Source of the DNA: Elusimicrobiota bacterium
GTDB lineage: Bacteria > Elusimicrobiota > Elusimicrobia > Elusimicrobiales > UBA9959
Assembly: GCA_003450815.1 (NCBI GenBank)
Contig: DMES01000045.1
Location: 1-40,506 of the forward strand
Direction: 5' to 3'
Length of the DNA: 40,506 nucleotides
Both the position numbers and the translations under genes were made by a program. Shown here piece by piece: positions 13,329 to 21,650 of the stretch (position 1 is the first letter of the stretch; each line of letters begins with the position of its first letter). The notes under the pieces are model-generated. The model saw nothing but the letters and a program-made list of their open reading frames with translations, was not told the DNA's origin and searched no databases.

Positions 13329-14864
13329 CTACCATCTTAAATTCGGCTGCCGCGCGGCCTGCACTTCGTCCAGCCGTTTTACCGGCATGGTGTGGGGCGC
13401 GTCTTTCACTTTTTGCGGGTCGCTAACTGCCTCGACGCTTATTTTTTTCATGGCCGCGGCAAATTCGTCTATGGTTTCCCTGGTTTCTGTTTCAGTGGGT
13501 TCGATCATAATAGCTTCGTGCACGATAAGCGGGAAATACACGGTAGGCGCGTGAAAGCCGTAATCGAGCAGGCGTTTGGCTATGTCTAGGGTTTTTATGC
13601 CTTGAGCGGTCATTTCGGGCCCGGGAGTAAGCACGCATTCGTGCATGCAGTGCTCTTTAGAGTGAGCCGGGTAAGAGTCCTTCAGCAGGGCCTTGGCGTA
13701 GTTGGCGTTGATGATGGCATTTTCCGCTATCTGGCCCAGCTCACGCGCGGAATGCATAAGCATGTAGGTGTAGGCTTTTAAAAGCACGCCGGTGTTGCCG
13801 AAAAACGCCTTTACTCTGCCCACTGAAAGCGGCCGGTTGAAGTCCGCCAGGAAACGGTCTTCTTCCTTTTTGATTATCGGCACCGGCAGATAGGCGTCTA
13901 AATGTTTTTTTACCGCTATTGCGCCCGCTCCCGGGCCGCCGCCGCCGTGTGGTGTGGAGAAAGTCTTGTGCATATTAAGATGCATTATATCCACGCCAAG
14001 CTCCCCCGGTTTTACCAGGCCTATGAGGGCGTTGAAGTTGGCCCCGTCCATATAAACCAGCGCTCCGGCTTCATGGGCCATTCTGGCTATAGACTCAATG
14101 CCGGATTCAAAAATGCCCAGGGTATTCGGGACGGTTAGCATTACCACCGCCGTTTTTGCGCCCAGATGCCGCTTTAAAACTTCCAAATCCACCCTGCCGT
14201 CGGGGCCGGAATTTATATTGATGGGGGAAAAGCCGAGCATGGAAGCGGTTGCCGGGTTGGTGCCGTGGGCTGAATCCGGCACTATGATTTCAACCCTGTC
14301 TTTTTGGCCTTTGTGCGCGAAATAGGCCTGGGCTACCAGAAGACCGGTGAATTCGCTGTGGGCTCCGGCAGCCGGCTGAAGCGTGATGGCGTCCATGCCG
14401 CAAAGTTCGCAAAGACGGTTTTGCAGGTCGTAGAGGCATTCAAGAGTACCTTGCGCTGTCTCGTCGCTGGCCAGCGGGTGCAGGCCGGCAAAGCCGTCAA
14501 GAGCCGCCACATCCTCATTAACCCTCGGGTTATACTTCATAGTGCAGGAGCCAAGCGGGTAAAAATGGCTGTCCACCGAGAAATTAATTTTTGAAAGACG
14601 GGTGAAATGACGCACCGTATCAAATTCGGAAAGCTCCGGCAGCCTGGGAGAGGTTTTTCGTTTCATGGCTTCCGGCACCGGGGGGGCGGTGTGTTTAAGA
14701 CGGCCTTTGAATTTAAGCGCGCGTCTGCCGGGCGCGGATTTTTCTATACTAAGCCTGTTGTCCGGTTTTATCGTATCATACACCTTGCCGCATGCCTGTC
14801 CGCCGTTTGCGGGCTGTGGGTTCTTTGGATTGTCAGTGAGCTGATAAGCGGGTGTTGATGTCAT
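13329..14864 (-). CDS. gcvPB: Glycine dehydrogenase (decarboxylating) subunit 2
   Basis: A 511-residue PLP enzyme, the C-terminal half of the P-protein. The cofactor lysine is K300 in LNMHKTFSTPHGGGGPG. NFSVDSHFYPLGSCTMKYNPR and LQPAAGAHSEFTGLL are typical of the subunit. It decarboxylates glycine and passes the methylamine group to the lipoyl arm of GcvH. About 25 residues at the N-terminus (rich in N, P, T, Q) go beyond the usual start. The ATG overlaps the stop of gcvPA by four bases, so the two subunits are made together. Confidence 0.97.
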   Translation of the reverse strand: MTSTPAYQLTDNPKNPQPANGGQACGKVYDTIKPDNRLSIEKSAPGRRALKFKGRLKHTAPPVPEAMKRKTSPRLPELSEFDTVRHFTRLSKINFSVDSHFYPLGSCTMKYNPRVNEDVAALDGFAGLHPLASDETAQGTLECLYDLQNRLCELCGMDAITLQPAAGAHSEFTGLLVAQAYFAHKGQKDRVEIIVPDSAHGTNPATASMLGFSPININSGPDGRVDLEVLKRHLGAKTAVVMLTVPNTLGIFESGIESIARMAHEAGALVYMDGANFNALIGLVKPGELGVDIMHLNMHKTFSTPHGGGGPGAGAIAVKKHLDAYLPVPIIKKEEDRFLADFNRPLSVGRVKAFFGNTGVLLKAYTYMLMHSARELGQIAENAIINANYAKALLKDSYPAHSKEHCMHECVLTPGPEMTAQGIKTLDIAKRLLDYGFHAPTVYFPLIVHEAIMIEPTETETRETIDEFAAAMKKISVEAVSDPQKVKDAPHTMPVKRLDEVQAARQPNLRW

Positions 14865-16195
14865 ATGCTTTCCTTTATGGCTTTTTCAAGGCGCAAAACG
14901 TCATCTTCGGTTTTTGTTTCTGTGGCGCAGACAAGGAGGGTATCGCCGAGGTCTGGGTAAAAGTCCTTTAACGGCAGGCCTGGGTCTATGCTCTCTTTCT
15001 CAATGAGCCTGGAGCGCAGTTTGTTCGCGTCGCATGGGAGCGCAAGCGCGAATTCATTGAAGAATGTTCCTTTGAATTTCAGATTGACGCCTTTTATGGA
15101 GCAAAGCCGCTCGGCGGCGGCGTGAGCGGCGTCGTAATTGGCCTGGGCCAGCTCTTTAAGCCCTTCCGGCCCGAGCAGCGACAGGTAAACGGTGGCGCCA
15201 AGGGCGCAGAGGGCTTCGTTCGAGCATATGTTGGAGGCGGCCTTGTCGCGGCGGATATGTTGTTCGCGCGCCTGAAGGGTCAACACGAAACCTCTTTTCC
15301 CGTCTTTATCTTTTGTAAGGCCGGCTATTCTGCCCGGCATCTGTCGCACATATTCCTTTTTGCAGGTGAAAATTCCGAGGTAAGGTCCGCCGTAGCTTAA
15401 AGGAAGACCGAGGCCCTGTCCTTCTCCCACGGCAAAATCCGCCCCTTGTGCGCCAGGGGTTGAGAACAGCCCAAGGCTTACCGGGTCCGCCGCGGCCACG
15501 CACAGCGCGCCTTTGGCTTTTGCCAGCGCCGCTGCCCGGCTGAAGTCTTCGGTTAGGCCGAGAAAATTCGGGCTTTGGACAGCTATGCAGGCTGTATCCT
15601 GGTCAAGCAGCATTTCAAGCCCGGCAAGGTCCAGGCAGCCGTCCTTGTGAGGGATCTGTATGAACCGGCAATTATCTCCGCTGCCGAAATAAGTTTTCAG
15701 GGTTGTTATGTACTGCGGGTGGATGCCGTAAGAGTAAAGCACTTTTTTCCTGCCCGTAATTCTGACTGTCGCTCTTACCGCCTCGGCGAAGGAGCTTGCG
15801 CCGTCGTACATAGAGGCGTTGCCGCAATCCATATCATAAAGCGCCGCTATAGAGCTCTGGTATTCGTAAATTGTCTGAAGTATTCCCTGGCTGGCTTCGG
15901 CCTGGTACGGGGTGTAGGCTGTAAGAAATTCTCCGCGCGAGAGCAGTGCTTTCAGGGCCGCCGGTATGTAGCGCTCGTAGGCGCCGGCGCCCACAAAGCT
16001 TTTAAGCGTTTTGTTTTTGGCGGCGAGGGCCTTCATGGCGGAGGCGGCCTGCATTTCATCCATACCTTCGCCGGGTAATTTGAATTTGGGATAAAGGAAT
16101 TTTTCAGGCACCTGTTTTACCAGATCGCTGAAGGAGCCGACGCCTATGGCTTTCAGCATCTGCTCCCGGTCTTTGTTAGTGTTGGCAATGAACAT
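14861..16195 (-). CDS. gcvPA: Glycine dehydrogenase (decarboxylating) subunit 1
   Basis: A 444-residue subunit, the N-terminal half of the P-protein, with the normal length for the two-subunit form. The start FIANTNKDREQMLKAIGV, the YTPYQAEASQGILQTIYEYQSSIAALYDMDCGNASMYDGA stretch and the C-terminal domain are diagnostic. It lacks the PLP lysine, which is in GcvPB. An AAGGAG ribosome site lies seven bases before the ATG, and a second copy of the same AAGGAGTTCC occurs 59 bases upstream. It is separated from gcvH by a heptad element. Confidence 0.97.
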   Translation of the reverse strand: MFIANTNKDREQMLKAIGVGSFSDLVKQVPEKFLYPKFKLPGEGMDEMQAASAMKALAAKNKTLKSFVGAGAYERYIPAALKALLSRGEFLTAYTPYQAEASQGILQTIYEYQSSIAALYDMDCGNASMYDGASSFAEAVRATVRITGRKKVLYSYGIHPQYITTLKTYFGSGDNCRFIQIPHKDGCLDLAGLEMLLDQDTACIAVQSPNFLGLTEDFSRAAALAKAKGALCVAAADPVSLGLFSTPGAQGADFAVGEGQGLGLPLSYGGPYLGIFTCKKEYVRQMPGRIAGLTKDKDGKRGFVLTLQAREQHIRRDKAASNICSNEALCALGATVYLSLLGPEGLKELAQANYDAAHAAAERLCSIKGVNLKFKGTFFNEFALALPCDANKLRSRLIEKESIDPGLPLKDFYPDLGDTLLVCATETKTEDDVLRLEKAIKESI

Positions 16196-16214
16196 TGGGA
16201 ACTCCTTGGGGAAA

Positions 16215-16294
16215 GGGTATAGGGTTCAGGGTAGAGGGTATAGGGTCTAACAATAAGGAACTCCTTAAATTTCTGCAAACTATACCCTCTACCT
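16215..16294. repeat. Inverted heptad element, AGGGNNT family
   Basis: The left arm is five exact heptads (16215-16249): GGGTATA, GGGTTCA, GGGTAGA, GGGTATA, GGGTCTA. The right arm (16281-16294), read on the minus strand, is AGGTAGA, GGGTATA. It lies between gcvH and gcvPA and could hide or present the gcvPA ribosome site. Confidence 0.85.
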
Positions 16295-16298
16295 GCTT

Positions 16299-16688
16299 TT
16301 AGTGCACGCCCTGTTTTATGAATTCCTGGTAGGCGGCCCAATCCATCAGCGTTTTGAGATCATCGGGGTTATTCACTTTCATTTTGAACAGCCAGCCTTT
16401 TTCGAGCGGGGATTGGTTGATAATGGCCGGTTCGCCGGTCACCACGGTGTTAAGGGCCGATACTTCCCCTGTGACGGGGGCGTAAATATCAAAAGCTGAT
16501 TTCACGGATTCCACCACCGTGCAGGGTTTGTCTTTTTCAAGTTTCTGGCTCATCTTGGGCAGTTCCACAAACACCACATCGCCCATTTCATGCTGGGCAT
16601 GATCTGAAACGCCTACAATGGCTTCAGCACCTTCAAACGCTATCCATTCGTGAGTTTTGGTGTATCTGGCTTCTTCTGGTTTAGGCAT
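16299..16688 (-). CDS. gcvH: Glycine cleavage system H protein
   Basis: A 129-residue lipoyl carrier. YTKTHEWIAFEG and VGVSDHAQHEMGDVVFVELP are the family signature, and K63 in VESVKSAFDI is the lipoylated lysine. It shuttles the aminomethyl group between GcvP, GcvT and Lpd. AAGGAGAT sits seven bases before the ATG. The CAAGTCA element lies upstream, between it and gcvT. Confidence 0.97.
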   Translation of the reverse strand: MPKPEEARYTKTHEWIAFEGAEAIVGVSDHAQHEMGDVVFVELPKMSQKLEKDKPCTVVESVKSAFDIYAPVTGEVSALNTVVTGEPAIINQSPLEKGWLFKMKVNNPDDLKTLMDWAAYQEFIKQGVH

Positions 16689-16714
16689 AAGTTATCTCCT
16701 TGTAATTAAGGTCA

Positions 16715-16815
16715 CAAGTCACAAGACACAGGTCACAAGTCAGAACTGTATGAAAGCTAACGAGTCCGGTAAAACATTAAAAACTTGTGACTTGTGACAT
16801 ATAACTTGAGACTTG
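16715..16815. repeat. Inverted heptad element, CAAGTCA family
   Basis: The left arm (16715-16742) is CAAGTCA, CAAGACA, CAGGTCA, CAAGTCA. The right arm (16788-16815), read on the minus strand, is CAAGTCT, CAAGTTA, TATGTCA, CAAGTCA. It separates gcvT from gcvH. Confidence 0.9.
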
Positions 16816-16844
16816 TAATCTGCAAGTTTCAACTTGCGGATTAC
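16815..16844. other. 14-bp hairpin containing the gcvT stop codon
   Basis: GTAATCTGCAAGTT (16815-16828) pairs with AACTTGCGGATTAC (16831-16844) with one G-T type mismatch and a two-base loop. The gcvT stop (16841-16843 on the plus strand) lies at its base. No T tract follows on the minus strand, so it is not a standard terminator; it may protect the gcvT 3' end or pause polymerase. Confidence 0.6.
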
Positions 16845-17953
16845 TTAAACGCTGTTCCTTTATGGAAAGGCGTTCTTTGGACCTGGGCTTTGACTCTCCG
16901 CCCGTGAATTTCCACTTCAAGCGGTTCGCCGCTTTTCAGGTTCGGGATGTTCAGGTATCCGACGCCGATGCCTTTTTTCAGAGTGGGAGAGTAGGTGGCG
17001 CTGCTCAGCTCTCCTATTTCTTTACCGTCCTTGAAAACCTTGCAGCCGTTTCTGGGCACTCCGCCTTCGGTCAGAGCCACACCGGTCAGTTTGCGGGAGA
17101 CTCCTTCCGCTTTCTGCCGTTCAAGCACGGCGCGGCCAATAAATTCGCCCTTATCCAGGCATACTACCCAGCCGTAATTCGATTCGTAGGTGGTGTGGTC
17201 GTCGTCCACATCCTGTCCGTAAAGCAGATAACCGGCTTCAAGGCGCAGAGTGTCGCGCGCGCCGAGGCCGCAGGGGATTATGTTGAATGGACGCCCGATC
17301 TCCATCATCTGTTCCCAAACCTGCGTGATAACAGCGTGGGGAGCGGTTATCTCAAAGCCGTCTTCACCGGTGTATCCGGTGCGGCTCACAAAACAGTCCT
17401 GGCCGAAAAGCTTCTTTTCCACAATGCCGAAGCGCGGCAGTTCCAGGGCTTCTGGCGCGAAGGTTTTGAACATTTCCGGCACATTCGGGCCCTGTATGGC
17501 GGCCATGGAATAAGCGTCGCTTTTGTTTTCAACCGTTACATTCATTTTCCTGGCCTGGGATTTCAGCCAGTTATAATCTTTTGTGGAGGTGGTGGCGTTT
17601 ACTATCACCAGGTAGCGGTTTATCGACAGGCAAAAAGCTATGATGTCGTCCACAAGCCCGGCCTTTTCATTGGTAAGGTGGGAATATACTCCCTTTCCCG
17701 GGACTGCTTTGCGCAGGTCATTGGCGTTGGTGCGCTGCAAAAGCCTGAAACTGTCGGGGCCGCTCACAAAGACCTGTCCCATGTGCGACACATCAAAGAT
17801 ACCCGCCGAGGTTCTTACAGCATTATGTTCCTTAATTATTCCTTCAAACTGTATAGGGAGTTCCCAACCGTGGAAATCCACCATTTTGCCGCCGTATTTG
17901 CGGCATGTTTCGTTTAAAGCTGTTCGTTTCAACTTATCTGCGGTAATGTTCAT
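16841..17953 (-). CDS. gcvT: Aminomethyltransferase (glycine cleavage T protein)
   Basis: A 370-residue enzyme of normal length. MVDFHGWELPIQFEGIIKEHNAVRTSAGIFDVSHMGQ is the T-protein start, and the GTEDGFEI-like block appears as GYTGEDGFEI. IPCGLGARDTLRLEAGYLLYGQD is the folate-pocket region. It releases ammonia and makes methylene-tetrahydrofolate. It is the first gene of the gcv run. CAGGAGG lies six bases before the ATG. Confidence 0.97.
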   Translation of the reverse strand: MNITADKLKRTALNETCRKYGGKMVDFHGWELPIQFEGIIKEHNAVRTSAGIFDVSHMGQVFVSGPDSFRLLQRTNANDLRKAVPGKGVYSHLTNEKAGLVDDIIAFCLSINRYLVIVNATTSTKDYNWLKSQARKMNVTVENKSDAYSMAAIQGPNVPEMFKTFAPEALELPRFGIVEKKLFGQDCFVSRTGYTGEDGFEITAPHAVITQVWEQMMEIGRPFNIIPCGLGARDTLRLEAGYLLYGQDVDDDHTTYESNYGWVVCLDKGEFIGRAVLERQKAEGVSRKLTGVALTEGGVPRNGCKVFKDGKEIGELSSATYSPTLKKGIGVGYLNIPNLKSGEPLEVEIHGRRVKAQVQRTPFHKGTAFK

Positions 17954-17992
17954 ACGGCCTCCTGACGGGTTTTGGTTTCCCGCGCATATACT

Positions 17993-18022
17993 TTTATAAC
18001 AAAATTATATGCGGGTGGGCAA
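17993..18022 (-). promoter_or_regulatory. Possible gcv operon promoter
   Basis: On the minus strand TTGCCC (18022-18017), an 18-bp spacer and TATAAA (17998-17993) would start transcription near 17986, about 33 bases before gcvT. I looked for a glycine riboswitch in this leader and saw none; the leader is too short. Confidence 0.4.
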
Positions 18023-18069
18023 GGAAAAGAACTCCATCGGCGGAAAAAATTATCTTTGCCCCGTATAAT

Positions 18070-18392
18070 ATGCTGCACAAGACGGCGGAAAAATTCATCG
18101 CGCTCCATTCCAGGCCGGTATTGGGGGCCGCCTTGGACGGCAGAAGGTATGGCCCCGTGAAAAAAGGGCTTGTAGGCAAGTATTACGCAAAGGTTTTTGA
18201 GCGCAGGATTTTTGAGTTTGTTCCGCCCGAGGACATTTCGCCTAAAAAATTCCCGTATACGAAAAGTTTTATGTTATTCCGGTAAAGAGCGGATTTTATG
18301 TTCTTAGTTATTACTCTTCAATGACGGCGGCCAAAACCGGGCTGGCGGCATACGAATCCGTGCTGGCCTCGTTCAGACTGCCGGGCCGCTGA
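18070..18392 (+). pseudogene. Frameshifted gene of unknown family
   Basis: Frame 1 from ATG 18070 encodes a sensible start (MLHKTAEKFIALHSRPVLGA, then GLVGKYYAKVFERRIFEFVPPEDISPKK) but ends at TAA 18283-18285. From about 18250 a second frame continues (IPVYEKFYVIPVKSGFYVLSY, then LAAYESVLASFRL) to TGA at 18390-18392. The join falls at the AAAAAA run at 18245-18250, so one extra A would restore a protein of about 107 residues. It is either a recent pseudogene or a homopolymer sequencing error. The FYVLSY and AYESVLASF pattern resembles secreted lipoproteins but I cannot name the family. Confidence 0.55.
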
Positions 18393-18466
18393 CCCATGTG
18401 GGGGGCATATAACTGGTGACATAAAAATCTCGTCACAAAGTTGCGGCTATTTATCCATTTTTCAAG

Positions 18467-19591
18467 CTAATTCAAACCGCTGTCAAATGTGTTCAAGGCC
18501 TGGTAAAGAACCGTCCCCTTGGCGGAGATACCAAAAGATTGACGGCTTTTTTCCAGAGCCCGGGTGAACCAGTCATGAGCCCACTTGGCCCTTGGATATT
18601 TCTCCCAGCCGGCTGGGAATTCCGCCAGCATCTTGCGCATTGAACTTTCTATGTCCCCGCATATCTTTTCGCGGTTTTCGGCTGTGGCGGATAAATTAAA
18701 CCTTGAAAGCATTTTATTGTTACGCTCAATAAGTCCGCTGATGAATTTTTCCCATTTGGGGTCATTGCCAGGGCCCGGTACATAAACAACCTCTTCTCCC
18801 TGCGCTTTCGCAGCGCTCACGCGCGGGTCAAAACGGACAACGCGGTCTGTTATTTTATAATAGCGCTGCTTCTCCGTTTCCACAACCGGTTCACCTATCG
18901 CGAACTCCCCAGCGGAAAGCCGGCCTCCGATTTTCTCTGCCCATTCCAGAGCTTGGTAGTCGGGTATGTACTGCCCGGTTTGTTCCAGTTTCGCGATAAG
19001 CGCCTTTATATCAGTTCCCATCTCTTCAAGCTTATTTAAACATTTGTCCGCTATGTCCCGCAGATAGAATCTGGGTTCCCCTTCCTTGATAAAGACCAGC
19101 GCGGATTCCAGTGCCTTTACCCGTTCAGAGCCGGTTATCCTGCCGGTTTCGCTGTCGGCTATGGCCTGCCGATAGAACCCGGTGTTTTGCGCCCAAAGGT
19201 TGAAACGCGTCTCGTCGCTTTCCTTGCGCGCCGTCTCCAAATCGTTCTTTAGCTCTTTCTCCTTTTTTGCGGGACTTGCTAGCGGTGGATTACCTCCCTC
19301 GGTTTTTAGTTCGCGTGCTTTCACTTCAGGACGCTCAAAGTATTTATCTTTAGGGACGGGGCGCGTGTCAGGCCAGGGAATTTTTTTCAGCTTTAAAAAC
19401 AGCCGGTTGGGCATTACCGCCCCGGCTTTCGGTTGGGAATCCCAGTAGTTCTCCATCGCCTGTTTCCGGGCCTCCTTTTCCTGGGTGAGTTCGGTTTTGA
19501 GCGACTCGGCGATCCCCTCGCCCGCGGGCTTGTTTTCGGCGGACCATGCGGGAATGGTTAAAAACATTACGACAATTGTTAATATGTTCAT
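18467..19591 (-). CDS. Secreted protein of unknown function
   Basis: A 374-residue protein with an N-terminal signal peptide (MNILTIVVMFLTIPAWSA, cleavage likely after WSA). The rest is charged and largely helical, with long K/E-rich stretches at residues 25-55 and 105-150. One cysteine-containing stretch (KCLNKLEEMG) is present. No family is recognised. It runs against the plus-strand frameshifted gene and divergently from the plus-strand gene at 19780, with a 188-base gap in which no strong signal is seen. Confidence 0.75.
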   Translation of the reverse strand: MNILTIVVMFLTIPAWSAENKPAGEGIAESLKTELTQEKEARKQAMENYWDSQPKAGAVMPNRLFLKLKKIPWPDTRPVPKDKYFERPEVKARELKTEGGNPPLASPAKKEKELKNDLETARKESDETRFNLWAQNTGFYRQAIADSETGRITGSERVKALESALVFIKEGEPRFYLRDIADKCLNKLEEMGTDIKALIAKLEQTGQYIPDYQALEWAEKIGGRLSAGEFAIGEPVVETEKQRYYKITDRVVRFDPRVSAAKAQGEEVVYVPGPGNDPKWEKFISGLIERNNKMLSRFNLSATAENREKICGDIESSMRKMLAEFPAGWEKYPRAKWAHDWFTRALEKSRQSFGISAKGTVLYQALNTFDSGLN

Positions 19592-19779
19592 AGGTTAATA
19601 CTCCATTTCAGCGATAATGGGTTAAACTTTTGAGACTGAATATGACTGTCCGGCACAATATCAATTATGTTTGTTTTATCAAACGCTTGTCAATTCGTTT
19701 TGATATACCGCCCCTAATATGTATCAGCCAGCCTTGAAACCGCACCCGGATACTATTGTATTATAGTCCCTGATCAAAG

Positions 19780-20400
19780 ATGAAGATACTTATCTTTTTT
19801 TTGCTGACATCAACTTCCGTGAAAGCCGCCGAACCGGTTTCCAGGATTGAAGAGGCTGTAGGGCTGATCTGGAGTAACAGACCGGGAAGTGACAACCCTA
19901 AAACCGGCAGGGGTAAAATAAGGTCATTTGAGTTTACCGAAGCTGAGGTTAACGAGTTCACAAAACAATTGATAAGGCGTAAAGGCGGCAAAGCAAGTAA
20001 CAGTGGAATTTCCATTAAGTCGGTTGAAGTCGGTTTCAGGGATAAACGCATTCTACAAATGGAGGCTGTTGCCGTTCTCAGTCCGGCCGCGTTGAATCTG
20101 TTGGGGCTGGACCAGGATGCGTTTCTGATAAAAACCTTGAAAAAATGTCTTGGCATGGACAATTCTTTGTACGTTGAGTGCCTTTTCTCCTCCGCCAGGG
20201 GCACAGCCTTGATAAAGGTATTAAAAGTAAAGATAAAGGGAATCCCTCTTCCGGATGCCGCCTTGCAGCGGCTTACCAAGCTTATCGGTGACAGGCAGCG
20301 TCCTCCGTTGGATTTTGGCAGGCCTTTTCCGCTGCCCTGCGATATAGAAAAAATAGATGTCCTCCCAGGCCGCCTTGGCCTGCTAGTAAGAGCGCGATAG
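19780..20400 (+). CDS. Secreted protein, possibly lipid-binding-like (DUF2993/LmeA-like shape)
   Basis: A 206-residue protein with a short signal peptide (MKILIFFLLTSTSVKA). Residues 47-200 have the order FTEAEVNEFTKQLI, GISIKSVEVGFRDKRI, ALIKVLKVKIKGIPLPDAALQRL and LPCDIEKIDVLPGRLGLLVRA, which recalls periplasmic lipid-binding proteins with a 'G-pLP' loop and a terminal 'LP-gI' strand. The match is only by pattern. A TTGAAA (19734-19739) and TATTAT (19759-19764) with a long 19-bp spacer may be its promoter. The opposite-strand open frame is longer but lacks any signal, so the plus strand is preferred. Confidence 0.65.
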   Translation: MKILIFFLLTSTSVKAAEPVSRIEEAVGLIWSNRPGSDNPKTGRGKIRSFEFTEAEVNEFTKQLIRRKGGKASNSGISIKSVEVGFRDKRILQMEAVAVLSPAALNLLGLDQDAFLIKTLKKCLGMDNSLYVECLFSSARGTALIKVLKVKIKGIPLPDAALQRLTKLIGDRQRPPLDFGRPFPLPCDIEKIDVLPGRLGLLVRAR

Positions 20401-20471
20401 ATGCTTTTTGTTATCATAGCGAGAAGAGATTTGTTTTGGTAATTTTCCTCTTTTAAATCTAAGGAGAAGAT

Positions 20472-21224
20472 ATGACCGCAGTCCGTGAAAAAAAACCGTT
20501 TTTCATACGCTACACTTTTAAGTTTGAAGACGGCACGCAAAAAGTATTTGAGGCGTGTTTGGACTCAAAAACCTTGCGCGTCGGTACCACTCCCGGACCT
20601 GCGCCTGATTGGGCGCGATTGGAATATTCGCAGTGTGAAGGCTGTTCATTGGAGCCGGCAAAACATCCGTGTTGTCCGGTGGCCGTTAATTTCGCGGAAA
20701 TAGTCGACGCCTTTAAAAATATCGTTTCCATCAGGATGGCTGATATAATCGTGGAAATGGAAGAAAGGACTATTTCAAAAAAAACCGCTGTTCAGAACGG
20801 CCTTTCATCCCTTATGGGCATTTACATGGTGGCCAGCGGCTGTCCGATCATGGAAAAGCTGAAACCTATGGTGCGCACTCACCTTCCGTTCGCCACGTCC
20901 GAAGAAACGATCTACAGGACCATGACCATGTACCTTGGCGCGCAGTATTTCCGCATGAAGAAGGGGTTGTCGCAGGATTGGGAACTGAGCCAGCTTTACC
21001 GGTTATATGAAATGGTCAGAAATGTAAACATCGGATTCGCGGAAAGGCTGCAGAAGGCCTCCAGAGAGGATTCTATCAGGAACTCCATTTCACATCTTGA
21101 TGTATACGCTGTATTACTGAATGTCGGTGCGTTAAAAAAAGTCGATTCGCTGGAATATCTATTCGCCCCGTATTTGGAATCTGCCGGGGAAATCCAGCCG
21201 GGCGATAAAAAAGACGCGGTTTGA
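20472..21224 (+). CDS. Conserved protein with a cysteine cluster, DUF6901-like
   Basis: A 250-residue soluble protein. A beta-rich start (FFIRYTFKFEDGTQKVFEACLD) leads to CEGCSLEPAKHPCCPVAV (C55, C58, C67, C68), which could bind a metal ion. The C-terminal part is helical. I recall the same order in proteins annotated DUF6901 in Geobacter-like bacteria, but this is from memory and uncertain. TAAGGAG (20459-20465) sits six bases before the ATG. Its last 66 bases overlap the tail of the opposing xthA remnant. Confidence 0.7.
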   Translation: MTAVREKKPFFIRYTFKFEDGTQKVFEACLDSKTLRVGTTPGPAPDWARLEYSQCEGCSLEPAKHPCCPVAVNFAEIVDAFKNIVSIRMADIIVEMEERTISKKTAVQNGLSSLMGIYMVASGCPIMEKLKPMVRTHLPFATSEETIYRTMTMYLGAQYFRMKKGLSQDWELSQLYRLYEMVRNVNIGFAERLQKASREDSIRNSISHLDVYAVLLNVGALKKVDSLEYLFAPYLESAGEIQPGDKKDAV

Positions 21225-21479
21225 TCTTAACGAGGTCTTTTTTTCTTCATTAATAAAAAAATATTCCAAAGTTATTACCCTGCCTTCGGAGTCAAAACGC
21301 CTGATGTCTAACCCGCTTGAAACTGATAATGGTTCTTCACGGAAGAGAGAGGCCACTCCGCTGTATCCTTTGCGTTCGGCGCAGTTCCACTGCGACCTGT
21401 AACCGGGAAAGGCGGTATCGACTTTTTTTAATATAGCCCGGTAGCCGTTTACGTTCCAGGAAAGAATTTTTATTGCCAT
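21159..21479 (-). pseudogene. xthA: Exodeoxyribonuclease III remnant (internal deletion, no C-terminus)
   Basis: The start MAIKILSWNVNGYRAILKK is the ExoIII/AP-endonuclease signature including the conserved N in WNVNG. It then jumps directly to FPGYRSQWNCAERKGYSGVA and FDSEGRVITLEYFF, which in intact enzymes lie some 40 residues later. The LQETK block with the catalytic glutamate is missing. After about residue 70 the match ends in an unrelated K/R/S-rich tail, and the rest of the enzyme (DxN, DH motifs) is absent. So the gene lost an internal piece in frame and its last two-thirds. Its start lies beside the CAAGTCA element at 21491. Confidence 0.8.
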
Positions 21480-21484
21480 AAATT

Positions 21485-21650
21485 CAGTCACAAGTCTCAA
21501 GGCCGTTTGTCAGCCATAGGCCCTGATACGACACTGCCATAGGCTTGTCACAGGACACATGGTTAAAGATGATAAAAACCTTTAATCAAGGTTTTAAACA
21601 ATTAAATCTCCATTTTCCTGCTTGTGACCTGTGTCTTGTGACTTGTGACT
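21485..21650. repeat. Inverted heptad element, CAAGTCA family, long loop
   Basis: The left arm (21486-21504) is CAGTCA, CAAGTCT, CAAGGCC. The right arm (21621-21650), on the minus strand, is AGTCA, CAAGTCA, CAAGACA, CAGGTCA, CAAG. The right arm repeats the unit order seen at 16715 and 32165. About 115 bases of unrelated sequence lie between the arms. The lpd stop codon touches the right edge. Confidence 0.85.

Noticed and set aside
16862..17917. Long plus-strand frame opposite gcvT
   Set aside because: It is a shadow of gcvT, which has a full family match; the plus frame has no domain.
17954..18060. Glycine riboswitch before gcvT
   Set aside because: The leader is about 33 bases from the likely start, and none of the conserved glycine-aptamer blocks can be seen.
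19566..19580. TTACGACAATTGT in the secreted-protein gene as another copy of the ATPase operator
   Set aside because: Only one half is present, it lies within the signal-peptide codons, and it is not palindromic beyond the central bases.
19761..20540. Long minus-strand frame opposite the gene at 19780
   Set aside because: The plus strand has a signal peptide and a family-like pattern; the minus frame has no recognisable domain and spans two plus-strand genes.
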